From Kribbella sp. ALI-6-A (lineage in GTDB: Bacteria > Actinomycetota > Actinomycetes > Propionibacteriales > Kribbellaceae), in the NCBI RefSeq assembly GCF_001984195.1, contig NZ_MTQN01000012.1, forward strand, positions 2,046,001 to 2,110,000: 64,000 nt of DNA. Direction: 5' to 3'. The first letter of the stretch is position 1. The number at the start of each line of letters is the position of its first letter. Under the pieces are notes generated by a model. That model saw only the letters and a program-made list of their open reading frames with translations. It made no database searches and was not told where the DNA came from. Of this stretch, positions 60,236 to 64,000 are shown in pieces. A program made the position numbers and the translations under genes.

Positions 60236-60922
60236 TCACGAGCGCTCGGCGATCAGGGCGGCGAGGCCGTCGAGGATGCGGTCGATGCCGAACTGGAGGG
60301 CGTTGCCGGACTCGGCGGTGGCGGCCTCTTCGGCGAAGGCGGCGGTGACGGCGGGGAAGCGGTCGCCCACCGCGGCCATCGTCTCGGCGAGCTGTGCGGT
60401 GTAGTCGGCGGACGAGCCCGGTGGCGCGAGCTGCTCGACCAGGCTGCGGACGTGCCCGTTGAGCAGCACGATGGTGTCCAGCCGCTCTGCTCCGGTCAGC
60501 CCGGTTCCGCCGAGCGCGGTGAGGGCGGCCTCCATCCAGCCGAGTTCGTTGGGGCCGATCGGGCGCTGGCCGGTGGTGAGGTCGATCGTCCACGAGTGCG
60601 CGCTGTAGCGGGCGAAGATCGTCTCGGCCCAGAGTTGCAGTCCCGCGCGCCAGCCGTCGGCTGCCGGCGGCGGCGGCCCGAGCGCGGTGTCGAGCATCAG
60701 CGCGGTCAGTTCGGCCTTGCCGGGGACGTAGCGGTACAGCGACATCTTGGTGAAGCCGAGCCGCTCGGCCAGTCGCTGCATTGACAGGTTCGCCAGGCCT
60801 TCGGCGTCGGCGAGCTCGATCGCCTCGGCGACGATCCGCTCCAGCGACAGCGCGGGCTTCGGGCCGCGTCGGGCCCGCTGCTGGGTGCCCCAGAGCAGCT
60901 CGACGGCAGTCGGTGCCGGCAT
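60236..60922 (-). CDS. TetR family regulator
   Basis: 228 residues. The HTH is IVAEAIELADAEGLANLSMQ then RLAERLGFTKMSLYRYVPGK, followed by a ligand-binding domain of the tetracycline-repressor C-terminal type (GWRAGLQLWAETIFARYSAH). AGGAGG precedes the ATG at 60922. It is divergent from the FAD monooxygenase gene, a classical TetR-target arrangement, with a palindrome between them. Confidence 0.92.
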   Translation of the reverse strand: MPAPTAVELLWGTQQRARRGPKPALSLERIVAEAIELADAEGLANLSMQRLAERLGFTKMSLYRYVPGKAELTALMLDTALGPPPPAADGWRAGLQLWAETIFARYSAHSWTIDLTTGQRPIGPNELGWMEAALTALGGTGLTGAERLDTIVLLNGHVRSLVEQLAPPGSSADYTAQLAETMAAVGDRFPAVTAAFAEEAATAESGNALQFGIDRILDGLAALIAERS

Positions 60923-60946
60923 CGCGGTCCTCCTCGAACAGCTCCG

Positions 60947-60975
60947 TTGACGAGGAACTGTGTCTACCATACTCT
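60947..60975 (+). promoter_or_regulatory. Promoter of the FAD monooxygenase gene
   Basis: TTGACG (60947-60952), a 17-base spacer and TACTCT (60970-60975). The predicted transcript starts near 60982, just before the operator. Confidence 0.65.
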
Positions 60976-60988
60976 GATTCGTGTCCAT

Positions 60989-61003
60989 CGGAAACAGTTT
61001 CCG
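60989..61003. promoter_or_regulatory. TetR operator
   Basis: CGGAAACAGTTTCCG is a perfect 7-1-7 palindrome at about +8 of the monooxygenase promoter. On the other strand TTTCCG within it is 17 bases from TATGGT, a possible tetR promoter, so one site could control both genes. Confidence 0.75.
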
Positions 61004-61028
61004 TCGGACCCAGTTCCAGGGAGGCGTC

Positions 61029-62207
61029 ATGAGCAGGTCCGTTCTAATCTCCGGGGCGAGCATCGCCGGCCCCGCGCTCGCGTACTGGCTGAGCCGGTAT
61101 GGGTTCGACGTCACCGTGGTCGAACGCGCGCCGGAGTTGCGGCGTGGCGGTCAGGCCGTCGACTTCAAGGGCCGCACGCACTTGGTCGTACTCGAGCGAA
61201 TGGGCCTGCTCGACGAGCTCCAGCGGCGCCGGACCGGCACCACCGACACCGTGCTCGTCGACGAGCACGACCACGAGTTGGCGGTCATCTCCGGCGAGTT
61301 CACCGGCGGCGATCTGGAGATCCTGCGCGGGGACCTTTCCGAGATCCTGTACGAGCGGACCGCCGAGCGGTGCGAGTACCTCTTCGGCGACTCGATCAGT
61401 GCGTTGACCGACTTCGACGACGGCGTCCGGGTCGCCTTCGAGCACGGCCCGGACCGGACCTTCGATCTGGTGATCGGTGCCGACGGCATCCACTCCCGGG
61501 TGCGCGGACTGGTCTTCGGGCCGGAGCGGGACTTCGTGAAGCACCTCGGTCACTACTACTGCGTCGCCGGCGCGAACCCTGGTGGCTCAGCCGAACGACA
61601 GGTTGCCCGAGGCCACAATGTGCCGGGCAAGCTCGCGGTCACCGGTGGGTCGAAGGGTCAGCAGTTCTACCTGTTCGCCTCGTCCGAGCTCGGCCACGGC
61701 CGCGACGACGTCCAGGCACAGCGCGACATCCTGCGCACGGTGTATGCCGACGTCGGCTGGCAGGTTCCGCGGATGCTCGACGAGCTGGACGGGTTCGCCG
61801 ACTTCTATCTCGACTCGCTCAGCCAGGTCCGGCTGGACGGCCACTACACCCGCGGCCGGGTCGCGCTGGTCGGCGATTCGGCGTACGGGAACACGCTGGG
61901 CGGATTCGGCACCGGGCTCGCGATCGTCGGGGCGTACGTGCTGGCCGGCGAGCTGGCGCTTGCCGAAGGCAATCACCTGGCGGCGTACCCTCGCTACGAC
62001 CGGATCATGAAGCGCTACGCCAAGATCGCGGGCAACGGCAACACCGGCCGCTTCCTGGCGCCAGGAACGGCGACCGGGATCAGGCTGCGCAACTGGTTCC
62101 TCGGCTCGCGGATGTTTTTGCTGATGACCAAGTACACCGACAAGGCCGCGAACGACATCGACCTGCGGGACTACCCGGCGCTGGTGGTCGCCTCGTCGCC
62201 GAGCTGA
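61029..62207 (+). CDS. FAD-dependent monooxygenase (aromatic hydroxylase / TetX-like)
   Basis: 392 residues. FAD motif SVLISGASIAGPALAYWLSR, central LVIGADGIHSRVRGLVFG and the second FAD motif RVALVGDSAYGNTLGGFGTG are the three signatures of the PHBH-type family. TetX-like drug-modifying enzymes and biosynthetic hydroxylases share this fold. The divergent TetR regulator suggests induction by a small molecule. GGGAGG precedes the ATG at 61029; an upstream ATG at 60981 falls in the promoter. Confidence 0.93.
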   Translation: MSRSVLISGASIAGPALAYWLSRYGFDVTVVERAPELRRGGQAVDFKGRTHLVVLERMGLLDELQRRRTGTTDTVLVDEHDHELAVISGEFTGGDLEILRGDLSEILYERTAERCEYLFGDSISALTDFDDGVRVAFEHGPDRTFDLVIGADGIHSRVRGLVFGPERDFVKHLGHYYCVAGANPGGSAERQVARGHNVPGKLAVTGGSKGQQFYLFASSELGHGRDDVQAQRDILRTVYADVGWQVPRMLDELDGFADFYLDSLSQVRLDGHYTRGRVALVGDSAYGNTLGGFGTGLAIVGAYVLAGELALAEGNHLAAYPRYDRIMKRYAKIAGNGNTGRFLAPGTATGIRLRNWFLGSRMFLLMTKYTDKAANDIDLRDYPALVVASSPS

Positions 62208-62226
62208 CCACCAGCGGCGGCGCTGT

Positions 62227-63438
62227 CTACTTGGTGCCGAAGGAGTAGACCGTCCGGGAGGTGTAGGTCTGGCCGGGGCGCAGGACCGTGGACGGGAAGT
62301 TCGGCTGGTTGGGGGAGTCGGGGAAGTGCTGGGTCTCGAAGGCGAACGCGTCGCCCTGCCGGTACGACTTGTTGCCGATGCCCTGGAACGTGCCGTCGAG
62401 GAAGTTGCCGCTGTAGAACTGCGCGCCCGGCTCGGCCGTGTGCACGGTGACGGTCCGGCCGCTGTCCGGCTCCCAGAAGCGCGCCGCGAAGCGCAGGCCG
62501 TCGCGGCCGGGCTTCCCGCCGAGCACGAAGTTGTGGTCGTAGCCGCGCCCGATCACCAGCTGCGGGTGGTCGTCGCGCAGCCGCTTCCCGATCGCCGTCG
62601 GCCGGCGGAAGTCGAACGGCGTCCCGGCGACGGACGCGATCTCGCCGGTCGGGATCAGCCCGGAGTCCACCGGTGTGTACGACGGGGCGTTCAGCTCCAG
62701 GACGTGGCCCTCGATCGATCCGCTGCCCTCGCCGGCCAGGTTGAAGTAGACGTGGTTGGTCAGGTTCAGCACGGTCGGCTTGCCGGCCACGGTCGCGTGG
62801 TAGTCGATCCGCAGGTCGTCGTCGGTGTCGAGCGTGTAGGTGACGGTGGTGGTCAGTGTGCCGGGGAAGCCCATCTCGCCGTCCGGACTGACGTAGCTGA
62901 ACGCGACGCCGACGTGCGACGGGGTCTGCACGACCTTCGCCGTCCACACCCGCTTGTCGAAGCCGGTGGTGCCGCCGTGCAAGGCGTTCTCGCCGTCGTT
63001 GACGGGGATCTGGTAGCTCTGCCCGTCGATCGAGAACCGGCCCTTCGCGATCCGGTTGCCGTACCGGCCGATGGTCGCGCCGAAGTACGGGCTGAGCTTC
63101 GCGTAGTCCGGCAGGTTGTCGAAGCCGAGGCTGATGTTCTCGGTCTGGCCCCGGCGGTCCGGGGTCTCAACCCGCTGGATGGTCGCGCCCCATGTCAGCA
63201 TCGAGACGGTCACCCGCCCGTTGCCGAAGGTGTAGACGTCGACCTTCTCCCCTTGCGGGGTGGTGCCGAAGGGGTCCTTGCGGATGGACAGGCGGCCGTG
63301 GTGTGAACCCATGGACGTGACTGTAGTAGCCGTCGGCTGGGCGCCGGCCGAACTGGTCAGGGCACCGGCCGCGGCGGCGCCGAGGCCGAGCGCTCCGGCG
63401 GCGCGGAGGACGTGGCGACGAGGCAGGTGGTCTGGCAT
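62227..63438 (-). CDS. Tat-exported aldose 1-epimerase (galactose mutarotase)
   Basis: 403 residues. Tat signal (LPRRHVLRAAGALGLGAAAA) then the galactose mutarotase fold: RYGNRIAKGRFSIDGQSYQI, ENALHGGTTGFDKRVW, the catalytic His in LNLTNHVYFNLAG, GRGYDHNFVLG and the catalytic Glu in AFETQHFPDSPNQPNFP. It interconverts aldose anomers outside the cell. GAGGAGAGC precedes the ATG at 63438; the longer upstream frame is not protein-like. An operator-like palindrome lies 35 bases upstream. Confidence 0.94.
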   Translation of the reverse strand: MPDHLPRRHVLRAAGALGLGAAAAGALTSSAGAQPTATTVTSMGSHHGRLSIRKDPFGTTPQGEKVDVYTFGNGRVTVSMLTWGATIQRVETPDRRGQTENISLGFDNLPDYAKLSPYFGATIGRYGNRIAKGRFSIDGQSYQIPVNDGENALHGGTTGFDKRVWTAKVVQTPSHVGVAFSYVSPDGEMGFPGTLTTTVTYTLDTDDDLRIDYHATVAGKPTVLNLTNHVYFNLAGEGSGSIEGHVLELNAPSYTPVDSGLIPTGEIASVAGTPFDFRRPTAIGKRLRDDHPQLVIGRGYDHNFVLGGKPGRDGLRFAARFWEPDSGRTVTVHTAEPGAQFYSGNFLDGTFQGIGNKSYRQGDAFAFETQHFPDSPNQPNFPSTVLRPGQTYTSRTVYSFGTK

Positions 63439-63472
63439 GTGCTCTCCTCGATCGGTGGGGGCGGTGGCCGGC

Positions 63473-63484
63473 GAGAGCGTTCTC
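63473..63484. promoter_or_regulatory. LacI-like operator upstream of the epimerase gene
   Basis: GAGAGCGTTCTC is a near-perfect palindrome with a central CG, the LacI pattern, about 35 bases before the epimerase start. It differs from both operator types in the sugar locus. Confidence 0.55.
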
Positions 63485-63651
63485 ACGCCGACCCGGGCAC
63501 TGTAAGCACCGGCGTCCGGTGTTTGCCAGAGTTCGTCACTGTTCGAATTCGTCCGATGACTCAACGGTGCAGGCGACCCGTGACCGGATCGGTCCGCCTC
63601 GGGGCGCGATGATGCCTGGCGGCCGGGCCGTCGTCCGGCGAGGCTGGAGGC

Positions 63652-64000
63652 ATGACACAGACAGCGCTGATCGTGATCGACGTCCAGGAGTCTTTCCGGG
63701 TCCGGCCGAACTGGCAGGCCGTGAACCACCCCGACATCGCCGACCGGGTCGGCCGCCTGGTCCGCAGCGCGCGCGACCGCGGAGATCTGGTCGTGTGGAT
63801 CCTGCACACCGAGCCCGGAACGGGCGGCGTGTTCGACCCGGCGTCCGGCCACGTGCGGTTGATCGAAGGGCTGGAGCCGATCGAGGGGGAGCCGGTGCTC
63901 ACCAAGACCTCGCACAACGCCTTCACCACCACGAATCTCCAGCAGTTGCTCGTCCAGCGCGGCATCCGTGAGTTGGTGATCAGCGGGATCCGGACCGAGC
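63652..64000 (+). CDS. Isochorismatase-family cysteine hydrolase, 5' part (runs off window)
   Basis: The first 116 residues: TALIVIDVQESFRVRPNWQA with the catalytic Asp, GDLVVWILHTEPGTGG, and the catalytic Lys in PVLTKTSHNAFTTTNLQQLL. The active-site Cys lies just past the window edge after VISGIRTE. Family members hydrolyse isochorismate, nicotinamide and related amides; the substrate is unknown. TGGAGG precedes the ATG. Confidence 0.92.
   Translation, partial: MTQTALIVIDVQESFRVRPNWQAVNHPDIADRVGRLVRSARDRGDLVVWILHTEPGTGGVFDPASGHVRLIEGLEPIEGEPVLTKTSHNAFTTTNLQQLLVQRGIRELVISGIRTE

Noticed and set aside
1-64000. CRISPR array, tRNA/rRNA genes, prophage or conjugative element
   Set aside because: No regularly spaced short repeats, cloverleaf-like sequence with CCA-type end, rRNA core, integrase or phage structural genes were seen.

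Overview
The window is GC-rich DNA from a filamentous actinobacterium. Evidence: high GC, GTG/TTG starts, a BldN-type sigma factor with a DUF5667 membrane partner, a Rex/heme operon, a BTAD regulator, and many apparently leaderless genes. Gene order resembles the Mycobacterium/Streptomyces proC-(HTH)-bS22-galE-like-acyltransferase ... rex-hemACDB neighbourhood. The style (many Tat-exported sugar enzymes and LacI-controlled ABC systems) fits Propionibacteriales such as Kribbella; the genus is inference. I saw no rRNA, tRNA, CRISPR array, prophage or insertion sequence.

Layout. 1-3.8 kb: 3' end of proline dehydrogenase, a Cys-nucleophile hydrolase, proC and a small PH-type membrane protein. 3.85-7 kb: a beta-phosphoglucomutase-like HAD enzyme and a GH65 disaccharide phosphorylase, translationally coupled. 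7-12 kb: an F420-type oxidoreductase, an EEP-family hydrolase, trpS behind a complete Trp attenuator, and an S9 peptidase. 12-15.3 kb: a DUF4097-type protein opposite its likely regulator, acuC, and a small HTH protein. 15.4-19.3 kb: an insertion-like block (dehalogenase-like hydrolase, BTAD regulator, GNAT, a methyltransferase broken by internal deletion) that separates the HTH gene from the 33-aa ribosomal protein bS22. 19.4-21.6 kb: bS22, NAD-dependent epimerase, acyltransferase. 21.9-32.2 kb: rsbN-like/bldN, HAD-IB phosphatase, acyl-CoA synthetase, glutaredoxin-like protein, then rex-hemA-hemC-hemD fusion-hemB with mostly 4-bp overlaps and a Rex operator over the promoter.

32.2-38.5 kb is accessory in character: a 146-bp tandem repeat, an orphan antitoxin-like HTH protein, a toxin-antitoxin pair, a nucleotidyltransferase, a possible EVE-domain protein, an MFS exporter, a DHFR-like reductase and a STAS protein.

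38.7-57.2 kb is a carbohydrate-scavenging locus. A minus-strand operon (LacI regulator, FAD oxidoreductase, solute-binding lipoprotein, two permeases) faces a plus-strand pair of Tat-exported enzymes across two matching operator palindromes. A second system (Tat-exported heparinase-II/III-like protein facing permease-permease-binding protein-Gfo/Idh oxidoreductase) carries a different LacI-type operator in front of each arm, so its regulator is probably outside the window. A kinase-like APH protein converges on it. Neither transporter has an ATPase, which fits the shared MsiK-type ATPase known in actinobacteria.

57.4-64 kb: a four-TM DUF2637-like/HTH protein, a P450, a TetR regulator divergent from an FAD monooxygenase with an operator between them, a Tat-exported aldose 1-epimerase, and the 5' part of an isochorismatase-family hydrolase. 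All functions are inferred from sequence reading, not from database searches.
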